Shown: positions 34,987-45,098 of the stretch, piece after piece
Position numbering within the stretch: position 1 is the first letter of the stretch
Layout: the number at the start of each line of letters is the position of its first letter
Origin: Deltaproteobacteria bacterium
GTDB taxonomy: Bacteria; Myxococcota_A; UBA796; UBA2385
Reading direction: 5' to 3'
Length of the DNA stretch: 64,000 nt
Assembly (NCBI GenBank): GCA_016792625.1
Contig: JAEUKK010000001.1
Span: 1-64,000, forward strand
Translations under genes and position numbers: made by a program
The notes under the pieces: model-generated
Databases searched by the model: none
What the model was told of the DNA's origin: nothing
Seen by the model: the letters and a program-made list of their open reading frames with translations, nothing else

Positions 34987-37065
34987 ATGATCCGCCTGCT
35001 CGATGATGACGTCATCAACCGCATCGCCGCGGGCGAGGTCGTCGAGCGCCCGGCCAGCGTGCTCAAAGAGCTGGTCGAGAACGCGCTGGACGCCGGCGCC
35101 CGCCACCTCGCGGTCGCGCTGCGCGGCGGGGGCACCGAGCTGGTGCAGGTCGCCGACGACGGCAGCGGCATGGACCGCAGCGACGCGACGCTCTGCCTCG
35201 AGCGCCACGCCACCTCGAAGATCATGCGTTTTGAGGACCTCGACGAGGTCGGCACCTTGGGCTTCCGCGGCGAGGCCGTGCCCAGCATCGCCGCGGTGAG
35301 CCGCTTTGAGCTGCTGACCCGCCTGCGCGGCGCCGACAGCGGCACCCGCGTGCGGGTCGAGGGCGGCAAGCTGGTCGACGTGGCCGAGGCGGGCGCGCCG
35401 GAAGGCACGCGGATCAGCGTGCGGGACCTCTTCTTCAACGTGCCGGCCCGGCGGAAGTTCCTCCGCACCGAGCCCACCGAGCTCGGCCACTGCGAAGAGG
35501 CCCTCCGGCGGATTTTGTTGATCCGGCCCGAGATCTCCGCCGAGCTGCTCGTGGATGGCCGCGCCCGCCTGCGCGCGCCCCTCGCCGCGGATCGCCTGGA
35601 GCGGGCCGCTGCGCTGCTCGGCCCGCCGGGCGCCCAGCTCGTGGCAGTGCAAGAGCAGCGGGGTGACTACGAGATTGACGCCCTGCTCAGCCCTCTCGAG
35701 CACAGCGCCGCCGCGAACCAGGCCCAGCTCTACCTCTACGTCAACGGGCGCTTCGTCCGCGATGGGCTGCTGCGCAAGGCGGTGACCGAGGCCTACCAGG
35801 CGCTGCTCCCGCGGGGGCGCGCGCCGCTGGTTGTGCTTGAGCTGCGCCTCCCCGCCGAAGAGGTCGACGTCAACGTGCACCCGGCCAAGATCGAGGTGCG
35901 CTTCCGCGAGGCCCGCCACGTCATCGAGCGCGTGGCCAGCAGCCTGCACGCGGGGCTCTCGCGCCTGGGGCACCGCGTCCGCCTGCCGAGCCCCGGCGCG
36001 CCCTGGGCCAGCGCGGTCGAGGCGGGGAATCAGCTCCGCCTCGGCCTGCCCACCGCAGGGGAGGGGCTTTCGGCGATCAGCGCCGCCATCCTGTCGGGCC
36101 CGCAGGGCTCTCAAAGTGACCCGCAGCAACGTGCGAGCAGGGCGCAGTCAGAGGTTGTGTCGGCGCAGCGAACTGAAACTCGTGCGCAGCCAACAGAGAC
36201 AGGGGGGCTGATCAGCCTGAGTGAAGCCGAAGAGGGCAACTCATCGCCGTCGACCCTGCGAAGTGTCCCGCAGCACGTGGATATCATCGCGCAGCGAGCA
36301 GATGGCGGCCCGCGCTATTCGGTCCAGGCTTCGCAGCGAACCGAGAGCGACACGCAGCACTCGGCGGTGCGACGGGCGCCTCCGGTGATCGACCCCCGTC
36401 CGGCCTGGTCTCGGGCCTGGGCCAGCCCGCCGCGCCCCGCGGCTTTGGTCTCCGCCGCAGCGCCGGCGCCCGCGCCCGCCCCGTCGGGCAGCGGCCGCTA
36501 CCAAGACCTCCGGCTCATCGGTCAAGCCTTGGGGCGCTTCGTGCTCGCCGAAGCGCCGGAGGGGCTGCTCCTGATTGACCAGCAGGCGCTGTCTTTGGCG
36601 CTGGTCCGCGCCCAGCTTGAGCCGCCCTCCGCTAGCCCGGGGCGCGCGCTGCTCAGCCCGCGGGTGGTCGAGCTGGACCCGGCCGCCCTCCACCGCTTTG
36701 CGGCGCTGGCGCCCGCCCTGGCCGCGCTCGGCGTGGTCGCAGAGGACTTTGGCCCCTCCGCCCTGATCCTCAAGCAGCTGCCGCTGGCGTTGAGCGCCGC
36801 TGACCCCGACGCCCTGCTGCCCGCCTTGCTCCGCGGGCCGAGCCTGCCCGGTGAGCCCGGTGGCCCCGGGCTCCGCGCGGCGCTGATCGAGCGGCTGTCT
36901 GCGCTCGCGGTGCCTGCCGAGCAGCAGCGCTCGCTCTACGAGCTGCGCGAGCTCCTCAAGCGTGTGGACGCCGTCCTCGCGGTGCCACCGCTCGAAGACA
37001 CCGCCCGCTGCCGCTTGCTCACCGCGGCCGAGCTCGAGCGTTTGGTGCGCGGGGGGCGCCCATGA
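34987..37065 (+). CDS. mutL: DNA mismatch repair protein MutL, non-endonuclease form
   Basis: 692 aa. The N-terminal GHKL ATPase is intact: IAAGEVVERPASVLKELVENALDAGA, ADDGSGM, RHATSKI and GFRGEAVPSIAAV, then the transducer with NGRFVRD and VDVNVHPAKIEVRF. A variable linker (about 350-500) includes a 21-bp repeat block. The C-terminal dimerisation domain starts at LRLIGQALGRFVLAEAPEGL. There the endonuclease motif DQHA(X)2E(X)4E reads DQQALSLAL (Asp531), and the C-terminal Zn-site motif CPHGRP is missing: the protein ends in VRGGRP. By known MutL biochemistry such a protein matches mismatches through MutS but cannot nick by itself. The stop overlaps miaA (ATGA). Confidence 0.93.
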   Translation: MIRLLDDDVINRIAAGEVVERPASVLKELVENALDAGARHLAVALRGGGTELVQVADDGSGMDRSDATLCLERHATSKIMRFEDLDEVGTLGFRGEAVPSIAAVSRFELLTRLRGADSGTRVRVEGGKLVDVAEAGAPEGTRISVRDLFFNVPARRKFLRTEPTELGHCEEALRRILLIRPEISAELLVDGRARLRAPLAADRLERAAALLGPPGAQLVAVQEQRGDYEIDALLSPLEHSAAANQAQLYLYVNGRFVRDGLLRKAVTEAYQALLPRGRAPLVVLELRLPAEEVDVNVHPAKIEVRFREARHVIERVASSLHAGLSRLGHRVRLPSPGAPWASAVEAGNQLRLGLPTAGEGLSAISAAILSGPQGSQSDPQQRASRAQSEVVSAQRTETRAQPTETGGLISLSEAEEGNSSPSTLRSVPQHVDIIAQRADGGPRYSVQASQRTESDTQHSAVRRAPPVIDPRPAWSRAWASPPRPAALVSAAAPAPAPAPSGSGRYQDLRLIGQALGRFVLAEAPEGLLLIDQQALSLALVRAQLEPPSASPGRALLSPRVVELDPAALHRFAALAPALAALGVVAEDFGPSALILKQLPLALSAADPDALLPALLRGPSLPGEPGGPGLRAALIERLSALAVPAEQQRSLYELRELLKRVDAVLAVPPLEDTARCRLLTAAELERLVRGGRP
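36121..36204 (+). repeat. Degenerate 21-bp tandem repeat inside mutL linker
   Basis: Four 21-bp units begin at 36121, 36142, 36163 and 36184. The last three open with GCG CAG and all four carry CAG as the second codon. They code for heptapeptides of the type AQxxExx (PQQRASR, AQSEVVS, AQRTETR, AQPTETG). Further CGCAGC-centred relics run to about 36360. The block is visibly less GC-rich than the rest of the gene. Confidence 0.6.
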
Positions 37066-37952
37066 GCGGCGAGGGCCCGCCCATCCTGATCCTCGGAGGC
37101 CCGACCGCCAGCGGGAAAAGCGCGCTGGCCGTCGATCTGGCCGAGGCTTGGGGCGGTGTTGTGGTCTCGGCCGACGCGATGACCGTCTACCGCGGCCTCG
37201 ACGTGGGCACGGCCAAGCCCAGCGCCGCGGACCGCGCGCGGGCCCCCCACCGCGGCCTCGACCTCCGCGATCCGCACGAGGACTTCAACGTCGCCGACTT
37301 CCTCGCCGAGGTCGAGGCGGCGCGGGCCACCGGCCAGCCGGTGATCGTCGCGGGTGGGACGCCGTTTTGGCTCGCCGCCCTGGTCCGGCCCTTGGCCCGG
37401 CTGCCTGAGCCCGACCCCCTCATACGGGCCGAGATTGAGCAGATCGATGATCTGCACGGCGCTCTCGCCGCGGTCGATCCAGAGAGCGCCGCGCGCCTTC
37501 ACCCGCACGACCGGGTGCGGCTGGTGCGGGCGCTCGAGGTCTTCCGCCTCACTGGCGCGCCCATGTCGGCGGTGCACGCGGCGGGCGCCGGCCGGCCTCC
37601 GGTCCCTCACCGCCTCGTGTGGTTGGACCGCGACGACCTGCAGGCCCGCATCGGCGCGCGCCTCGACCAGATGCTGGCCGGCGACTACCTCGGCGAGCTG
37701 CGCCGGGCGCTGAACGCAGGGGTGCCACCGACCTGTAAGCCACTGAAGTCCTTCGCCTATGTGCACCTCGTCGCGCACCTGCACGAGGGCCTCGCCTGGG
37801 ATGAAGCGCTCCGCTGCACCCGCCGAGACACGTGGCGCCTGGCCCGCAAGCAGCGGACCTGGGCCCGCGGGATGGGGTGGGCGGCGGCGCCCGTCGAGGC
37901 CGGATGGGCCGCCGCAGAGGCCACCTTCGGCCCGCGCCCGGCGGCGCGATGA
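37062..37952 (+). CDS. miaA: tRNA dimethylallyltransferase MiaA
   Basis: 296 aa. P-loop GGPTASGKSALAVDLA, the DSxxxYxxxDxGTAKP-type motif VSADAMTVYRGLDVGTAKPS, DFNVADFLAEVEAA and GGTPFWLAALV are in family order, followed by RLHPHDRVRLVRALEVFRLTG and a C-terminal helix KSFAYVHLVAHL with RRDTWRLARKQRTW. MiaA adds a dimethylallyl group to A37 of tRNAs that read codons starting with U. Position 20 reads Ala-Met where Ser-Gln is usual in SADSMQVY; this is a mild divergence. It overlaps mutL by 4 bp, a pairing seen in many proteobacteria, and its stop overlaps the next gene by 4 bp. Confidence 0.95.
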   Translation: MSGEGPPILILGGPTASGKSALAVDLAEAWGGVVVSADAMTVYRGLDVGTAKPSAADRARAPHRGLDLRDPHEDFNVADFLAEVEAARATGQPVIVAGGTPFWLAALVRPLARLPEPDPLIRAEIEQIDDLHGALAAVDPESAARLHPHDRVRLVRALEVFRLTGAPMSAVHAAGAGRPPVPHRLVWLDRDDLQARIGARLDQMLAGDYLGELRRALNAGVPPTCKPLKSFAYVHLVAHLHEGLAWDEALRCTRRDTWRLARKQRTWARGMGWAAAPVEAGWAAAEATFGPRPAAR

Positions 37953-38656
37953 GCCTCCGGGACTGGCTCTGGCGGCTGCCCGCGGGCGCCTTGGCGTTGA
38001 CGATGGTGGTCGCGGGCCCTCCAGGGCGGTGGGGCGCCGCGACCTGGGCCGATGAGCTGCTACCCGGCCGGGCGGTGCGCACCCTGGAGATCGACGTCGA
38101 GCGCGGCGACGTGACGCTGCTGCTCGGCCCCGTGGTGCGGATCCGCCGCTCCGCGCCCGCGTGGGCGAGCGCCCTCGACCTGCGCCACCACCTCGACGCA
38201 GGCCAGCTCCGGCTGTGGGCCCGCTGCCGGGTGCCCAGCGACTGCCCGGTGACCCACGTGATCACCGCGCCAGAGCACACCTTGGTGCGCGTCCGCATGG
38301 GGCAGGGCACGCTCCGCGCCGTCGGCGTGGCGCAGCTGGACGCGCAGATCAGCCGCGGCGACGCGATCGTGAGCGATCCGCGCGACCTGCGGCTGGCCGT
38401 GGGCAGCGGGCAGGTGCGCCTGTCGGCCCGCGCCCCGGTGCGCGTCGAGGTCAGCGTCTCAGAGGGCGATGTCGACGCCGCGCTCCCCGCCGACACGACG
38501 GCGATGGGTCTGGTGGGCCGCGCGCTCGCGCTCGAGGGTGTGCAGCTGAAGGGCGCGCAGCCCGCTGATCCGGCGATTCGGCTGGCCGCGCCGGGCGGGC
38601 GGGTGCAGGTCGTCGGCCTGCAGCCCACCACCGCCCCCCAACCCGCGCCGTGGTAG
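37949..38656 (+). CDS. Hypothetical exported beta-rich protein
   Basis: 235 aa from the ATG at 37949 (ATGA overlap with miaA). The N-terminus has a basic start and one hydrophobic stretch (LPAGALALTMVVAG) that reads as a signal peptide or anchor. The rest is a series of short Val/Leu-rich strands separated by Gly/Asp turns (LEIDVERGDVTLLLGPVV, QISRGDAIV, LRLAVGSGQVRLSARAPVRV), like the repetitive beta-helix of DUF4097-type putative adhesins. Two Cys (ARCRVPSDC) might form a disulfide. Its position behind miaA is probably a matter of operon economy. Function unknown. Confidence 0.7.
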   Translation: MSLRDWLWRLPAGALALTMVVAGPPGRWGAATWADELLPGRAVRTLEIDVERGDVTLLLGPVVRIRRSAPAWASALDLRHHLDAGQLRLWARCRVPSDCPVTHVITAPEHTLVRVRMGQGTLRAVGVAQLDAQISRGDAIVSDPRDLRLAVGSGQVRLSARAPVRVEVSVSEGDVDAALPADTTAMGLVGRALALEGVQLKGAQPADPAIRLAAPGGRVQVVGLQPTTAPQPAPW

Positions 38657-38741
38657 CGGTCCGGGTGATAGGCTCTGGGGTTGGGGCCGCCCGCAGCGGC
38701 CCCGCCGTTGGGGAGCGCGGCCGCGCCGCGTGGAGGTGAAG

Positions 38742-39779
38742 ATGCTCTGGCGCACCATTCTCGGTCGACCCGCGCACATGCGCGCGCTGCGCTGCGCCGC
38801 GCTGGTCCTCGGGTTGGGGCTGGCCCTGGCCGCCGCCCCCGCCCAGGCGGGCGTGAACGAAGACCTCAGCACCGCACGGGCCGCGCTGGTGGCGGGCGAC
38901 GCCAAGGCCGCCCTCGCTGCGCTTCAGTCTGCCCAGGCCGCCGCCCAGAGCTCGACCGAGCTCGTGCCGAACCGGCAGCTGGCGCAGATCTTCTACCTCC
39001 GCGGCGTGGCGCTGCGGCTGAACGGCGACAAAGAGGCGGGCAACGCCGAGTGGCGCCAAGCGCTGGTGATCCACAACCAGCACGAGTGGGACGGGGCCCT
39101 CATCGCAGACAACGAGGTGCGCGACTTTTTCGAGGCCCTGCGCTCAGAGGTGCGCGGCCGGCCCAAGGTCGACGCCCTCGTGCCGGCCCAGGTCGGCGCG
39201 GCCAAGCTGTTCATCGATGGCGAGCGTGCAGAGGCCGGCCAAAAGGTGCTGGAGGGGCTGCACCTCAGCCAGGTCGCCTGCCCAGAAGACGTGGTCTACG
39301 GCCAGTGGACGCGCTTCGACAAAAAGACCAAGTGGTTGAAGCTCTGCCCGAAGGGCGTCGACACCACCGTCGTGGTCGCCGCCGCCGAGGACGACTTCGG
39401 CATGCCCAATTTCGGCGATGAGCCCGCCGAGCCGGCGGTGGCTGCGACCGACCCGAAGGCGGGTGACCCCAAAGGTGGGGACCCCAAGGCAGGTGAGGGC
39501 GGCGAGCCCTTGTCTATGCCCGAGGGTGGGGGTGAGAAGCTCATCGGGCCCCGTCGGGTGAGCTGGCCCCTGGTGGCGGCAGGCGGCGGGACGCTGCTCG
39601 CTTCGGGCGCGACCCTGCTCGTGGCCAACGCCCGCAACAACGCCTTCTATTCAGACACCTACACCGATGTGGCCGCAATGGAGCAGGCCCAGGCGCGCAC
39701 CAACCGCGCGGGCTACCTCGGCTACAGCCTCGGCGGCGTGGGCGTCGCGCTCTGCGCCGCCGCCGTCATCCCCTGGTAG
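38742..39779 (+). CDS. Hypothetical exported protein with TPR-like N-terminus and C-terminal membrane anchor
   Basis: 345 aa from the ATG at 38742, with GGAGG five bases upstream. Signal peptide ends near AAAPAQAG. A helical region follows (LSTARAALVAGDAKAALAAL, YLRGVALRLNGDKEAGNAEW), like one or two TPRs, then a compact domain with KLFIDGERAEAGQKVLEGLH resembling a PEGA-type carbohydrate-binding or surface domain. A short Pro/Gly/Lys repeat (DPKAGDPKGGDPKAG) leads to two hydrophobic segments (VAAGGGTLLASGATLLV and GYSLGGVGVALCAAAVIPW). The layout, TPR-PEGA-linker-membrane hairpin, is common in Myxococcota envelope proteins of unknown role. TAGGCT at 38669-38674 may be its -10. Confidence 0.75.
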   Translation: MLWRTILGRPAHMRALRCAALVLGLGLALAAAPAQAGVNEDLSTARAALVAGDAKAALAALQSAQAAAQSSTELVPNRQLAQIFYLRGVALRLNGDKEAGNAEWRQALVIHNQHEWDGALIADNEVRDFFEALRSEVRGRPKVDALVPAQVGAAKLFIDGERAEAGQKVLEGLHLSQVACPEDVVYGQWTRFDKKTKWLKLCPKGVDTTVVVAAAEDDFGMPNFGDEPAEPAVAATDPKAGDPKGGDPKAGEGGEPLSMPEGGGEKLIGPRRVSWPLVAAGGGTLLASGATLLVANARNNAFYSDTYTDVAAMEQAQARTNRAGYLGYSLGGVGVALCAAAVIPW

Positions 39780-39832
39780 CGGCTTCGCCGCGCCCCTCGC
39801 CGCTCCTACGCCGCTCCTACGGAGGACTCCGC

Positions 39833-40840
39833 ATGGACACCGTGCTCGAGTTCGAGCGCCCCATCATCGAGCTCAAGAAGCGGGTCGAGTCCCTCCGCGA
39901 GATCGAGCGAGAGACGGGCGCCGACCTCTCTGCCAGCATCGAGCAGCTCGGCCGCCAAGCCGATCAGCTGCAGCGCAGCATCTTCGACCAGCTGACCCCC
40001 TGGCAGCGCACGCAGCTGAGCCGCCACCCCAGCCGGCCCTACACCCTCGACTACGTCGACGGCCTGTTCACCGACTGGATGGAGCTGCACGGGGATCGCG
40101 CAGGGCACGATGATCAGGCCATCGTCGGCGGCCTGTGCCGCCTCGATGGGCGGCCGGTTGTGGTCATCGGCCACCAAAAGGGCCGGAACACCCGCGAGAA
40201 CCTTAAGCGGAACTTCGGGATGCCACGCCCCGACGGCTACCGCAAGGCGCTGCGCTTGATGAGGCTGGCCGAGCGTTTTGGCCGCCCGATCATCACCTTC
40301 ATCGACACCCCGGGGGCCTACCCGGGCATCGACGCCGAGGAGCGCGGCCAGGCTGAGGCTATCGCCAAAAACATCATGGACATGTCCTACCTCCGCGTGC
40401 CGGTGGTGGCGGTCGTGATCGGCGAAGGCGGCAGCGGCGGCGCCTTGGCGCTCGGCGTGGCCAACCGCGTGCTGATGCTCGAGAACAGCACCTACAGCGT
40501 GATCTCGCCCGAGGGCTGCGCCGCCATCCTCTGGCGTGACCGGGCTGAGGGCCCGCGCGCCGCCGAGGCCCTCCGCATCACCGCCGGGGACTGCCTGCGC
40601 CTGCGGGTCGTCGACGAGGTCATCCCCGAGCCGACGGGCGGCGCGCACCGCGATCACCCCGGGGTCATCGCGGCGGTCGGCGCGGCGCTGCGCCACCACC
40701 TCGGCGCGCTGGCCGGGCTCAGCCCCGAGGCGCTCCAAGATGACCGCTACGACCGCTTCCGCGGCCTCGGCGCGGTCACCGAGCCGCCACCGCTCACGAT
40801 GCCCCTGCTCGAGGGCGCGGCCGAGCCGCCGTCGGCATGA
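39833..40840 (+). CDS. accA: Acetyl-CoA carboxylase carboxyltransferase subunit alpha
   Basis: 335 aa. Typical AccA order: helical N-terminus VLEFERPIIELKKRVESL, HPSRPYTLDYVDGLFTDWMEL, the GHQKGRNTRENLKRNFGM stretch, FIDTPGAYPGIDAEERGQAE and the oxyanion-site GEGGSGGALALGVANRVLML with SPEGCAAILW. It transfers the carboxyl group from biotin to acetyl-CoA together with AccD, which is not in the window. GGAGG precedes the start. It overlaps aroA by 4 bp. The single-chain form without the AccD zinc domain is complete at this length. Confidence 0.96.
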   Translation: MDTVLEFERPIIELKKRVESLREIERETGADLSASIEQLGRQADQLQRSIFDQLTPWQRTQLSRHPSRPYTLDYVDGLFTDWMELHGDRAGHDDQAIVGGLCRLDGRPVVVIGHQKGRNTRENLKRNFGMPRPDGYRKALRLMRLAERFGRPIITFIDTPGAYPGIDAEERGQAEAIAKNIMDMSYLRVPVVAVVIGEGGSGGALALGVANRVLMLENSTYSVISPEGCAAILWRDRAEGPRAAEALRITAGDCLRLRVVDEVIPEPTGGAHRDHPGVIAAVGAALRHHLGALAGLSPEALQDDRYDRFRGLGAVTEPPPLTMPLLEGAAEPPSA

Positions 40841-42150
40841 GCGCGGCGCCCCGCCGGCTCGGCGCGACCGGCGCGCTGCGCGGCGTGGTCGAGCTGCCGG
40901 GTGACAAGTCGATCAGCCACCGGGCGCTGTTGTTCAACGCGCTGGCGACGGGCACGGCCGAGCTGAGCGGGGTGCTCGACGCCGGCGACACCCGCAGCAC
41001 GCTGCGCTGCTTGCGGGCGCTGGGCGTCATCATCGAAGAGCGCGGGCCGGGGCGCTTTCGGGTGCAGGGCCGCGCGGGGGCGCTGCAAGAGCCCGAAGAC
41101 GTGCTCGACTGCGGCAACTCGGGCACGACCATGCGCACGCTGCTCGGGCTGCTGGCGGGGCAGCCCCTCCACGCCTGCCTGACGGGGGACGCGAGCCTTC
41201 GTCGACGCCCGATGGGCAGGGTGACCCGCCCCCTGCGCGGGCTGGGCGCGCAGATCGACGGCGCAGGTGCGGGGGAGCGGGCGCCGCTCTCCATCCGCGG
41301 CGGCGTGGTGCACAACCGGCAGATCGAGAGCGACGTGGCCAGCGCCCAGGTCAAGACCGCGCTGCTGCTCGCCGGTCTGCAGGGCGAGGGGCGCCTGAGG
41401 CTCAGCATCCCCGACAGTCGCGACCACTCCGAGCGCATGCTCCGCGCGATGGGGGTGGAGCTCGAGGCGGTGCCCGGGCGCCTCAGCTTGGTCGGCGGGC
41501 AGTCGCTGCGCGCGATCGACGTGGTGGTGCCTGGTGACGTCTCTTCCGCCACCTTCTGGCTGGTCGCGGCGAGCATCACCCCCGGCAGCGACCTGCTGCT
41601 GCGCGGCTGCGGGCTGAACCCCTCTCGGTGCGGCGCGCTCGACCTCCTGCGGCGGATGGGCGCCGACATTGACGTGCTCAACGCGCGCGAGGTGGCCGGA
41701 GAGCCGGTGGGCGACCTCGTCGTGCGGTCCGCGCCGCTGCGCGGGGTCGAGGTGGGCGGCGCGGAGATCCCGCGGCTCATCGACGAGATCCCCGTGCTGG
41801 CCGTGGCCGCGGCGGTCGCCGCGGGGCCGACCACCTTCCGGGACGCCGCCGAGCTGCGCCACAAAGAGTCCGACCGGGTGAGCTCGACCCTGGCCCTGCT
41901 TCGTACCTTGGGGGTCGCGGCGGCAGAGCTGCCCGATGGCCTCGTGGTCCCGGGGGGCGCACGCCTGCGCGGCGGCGAGGTTGATCCGCGCGGTGACCAC
42001 CGCCTCGCGCTCTCCGCCGCGGTCGCCGCCTGCGCGGCCGAGGGTGAGATCGTGATCACTGACCCTGACGTTGCCTCCGTCTCTTATCCGAGCTTCTGGT
42101 CCGACCTGGCCGCCGTCCAGGGCGCCGCGGACCACCCGAGTGCCTCATGA
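40837..42150 (+). CDS. aroA: 3-phosphoshikimate 1-carboxyvinyltransferase (EPSP synthase)
   Basis: 437 aa. N-terminal LPGDKSISHRALLFNALA and GNSGTTMRTLLGLLAG bind phosphoenolpyruvate and shikimate 3-phosphate; SAQVKTALLLAGL, the catalytic Asp region LIDEIPVLAVAAAVA and ELRHKESDRVSS follow in the expected order. It catalyses the sixth step of the shikimate pathway. The LPGDKSISHRALLF form with Gly-Asp-Lys-Ser is conventional. It overlaps accA and cmk by 4 bp each (ATGA), and the aroA-cmk-rpsA order matches that of many proteobacteria. Confidence 0.97.
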   Translation: MSAAPRRLGATGALRGVVELPGDKSISHRALLFNALATGTAELSGVLDAGDTRSTLRCLRALGVIIEERGPGRFRVQGRAGALQEPEDVLDCGNSGTTMRTLLGLLAGQPLHACLTGDASLRRRPMGRVTRPLRGLGAQIDGAGAGERAPLSIRGGVVHNRQIESDVASAQVKTALLLAGLQGEGRLRLSIPDSRDHSERMLRAMGVELEAVPGRLSLVGGQSLRAIDVVVPGDVSSATFWLVAASITPGSDLLLRGCGLNPSRCGALDLLRRMGADIDVLNAREVAGEPVGDLVVRSAPLRGVEVGGAEIPRLIDEIPVLAVAAAVAAGPTTFRDAAELRHKESDRVSSTLALLRTLGVAAAELPDGLVVPGGARLRGGEVDPRGDHRLALSAAVAACAAEGEIVITDPDVASVSYPSFWSDLAAVQGAADHPSAS

Positions 42151-42833
42151 GCAGCCCCGCGACCCCCCGCCGCATCGCCATCGCCATCGACGGCCCCGCC
42201 TCAAGCGGGAAGGGGACGATGGCGCGACTCTTGGCCCAGGAGCTGGGCTATTCTTATGTCGACACAGGCGCGCTGTACCGCGTGGTCGGGCTACGGGCGC
42301 TGGGCGCCGGCCTCGATCTCGGGGACGGTGAGTCGGTCGGCGCGCTGGCCCGCGCCCTGCGCCTGCACTTTGGGTGGAGCGAGCGGGGGCTGCGGGTCTT
42401 CGAGGGCGAAGATGACCTCAGCGACGCCATTCGCAACGAGAGGGTGGGGCGCGCAGCCTCGGACGTCGCGGTCCTGCCCGCGGTCCGGGCGGCGCTGTTG
42501 GGCTTGCAGCGCGCGCTCGGGGCCGCAGGCGGCGTGGTGGTCGACGGGCGCGACATCGGCACCGTGGTCCTCCCCGACGCCGCGCTGAAGGTCTACCTCG
42601 ACGCCGATCCGGCCGAGCGGGCCCGCCGTCGGGCGACTGAGCTGCGGGCGAAGGGTCAGGATGCTGACGAGCAGGCGATCTTCGACGAGCTCGTCGCCCG
42701 CGACGCCCAAGATGCCGGGCGCGCCCACGCGCCGCTCTGCCAAGCCGCTGACGCCGTTCGGGTCGACAGCACCGGCCGCACCCCCGCCGCGGTGCTGGCC
42801 GAGCTGGTCGCGCTCGCCCGCGCGCGCATGTGA
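42147..42833 (+). CDS. cmk: Cytidylate kinase
   Basis: 228 aa. P-loop IAIDGPASSGKGTMARLLAQ, SYVDTGALYRVVGL, VVDGRDIGTVVLPDA and a lid region PAERARRRATELRAKGQDAD are all present, which is the bacterial Cmk pattern (longer than eukaryotic UMP/CMP kinase). It makes CDP and dCDP from CMP and dCMP. It follows aroA with a 4-bp overlap and precedes rpsA by 292 bp, as in Escherichia coli, where the cmk-rpsA neighbourhood is known. Confidence 0.96.
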   Translation: MSSPATPRRIAIAIDGPASSGKGTMARLLAQELGYSYVDTGALYRVVGLRALGAGLDLGDGESVGALARALRLHFGWSERGLRVFEGEDDLSDAIRNERVGRAASDVAVLPAVRAALLGLQRALGAAGGVVVDGRDIGTVVLPDAALKVYLDADPAERARRRATELRAKGQDADEQAIFDELVARDAQDAGRAHAPLCQAADAVRVDSTGRTPAAVLAELVALARARM

Positions 42834-42868
42834 GCGTCCGCGCGCCTTGGCTGCGCGGCCCTGCGCGC

Positions 42869-42897
42869 TTGCCCCGCCGCGATCCACCGACTAAGAG
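42869..42897 (+). promoter_or_regulatory. Candidate promoter of rpsA
   Basis: TTGCCC (42869-42874), a 17-bp spacer and TAAGAG (42892-42897), in the 292-bp gap between cmk and rpsA. It would give a leader of about 220 nt. Correct spacing but only a partial -10 match. Leader autoregulation of rpsA is known in Escherichia coli; here it is not shown. Confidence 0.35.
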
Positions 42898-43125
42898 CGC
42901 GGGTCCCGCATCCTCGCCCCCTTGGGGGTGACCACACCGTCGCTCCGGCCGGAGCGCCCGCAAGTTCGCGGGCCGCGTGTGGGGTGCACGCAGGGGCCCC
43001 GGTGCGACCGCGATGGGACGCGGCCACTGAGTCGGCGTCGAGGTGGGCTCGAGCGCCGCGGTCTGTTCTCCCACCCGGTTTCCACCCGTCGCGGGCCCAA
43101 GGCCCCGACCCGAGGCATTCACTTC

Positions 43126-44874
<1,749 letters not shown>

Positions 44875-44880
44875 GCACCT

Positions 44881-44944
44881 CGGGCTTCGGCCCGGTCGCC
44901 AGCGCCGCCCCGGGGGGATCTCCCTTCGGGGCGGTCGCTGTTTT
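44881..44944 (+). terminator. Double hairpin after rpsA, intrinsic-type terminator
   Basis: First, CGGGC-ttcg-GCCCG at 44881-44894, a UUCG tetraloop hairpin. Then a 13-bp stem at 44905-44934: CCGCCCCG pairs with CGGGGCGG, two G-U pairs and a GGG/CCC follow inward, with loop atct. TGTTTT lies at 44939-44944. The second is a good intrinsic terminator; the first may protect the 3' end. Confidence 0.7.
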
Positions 44945-45098
44945 GGGCGCGGAGCTCCGCGCGCGACCTGCAGCCCAGCGGGGAAGAAACCGCCGGCTTT
45001 GGCGTGCAGCAGACCCTTCTCCACATCCGGGCCGGAGCGCTCCCCCCGGGTTAGTCCGCCGCCATCGGGCGCCTCCGCCCACCCGCATTGGAGATCCC

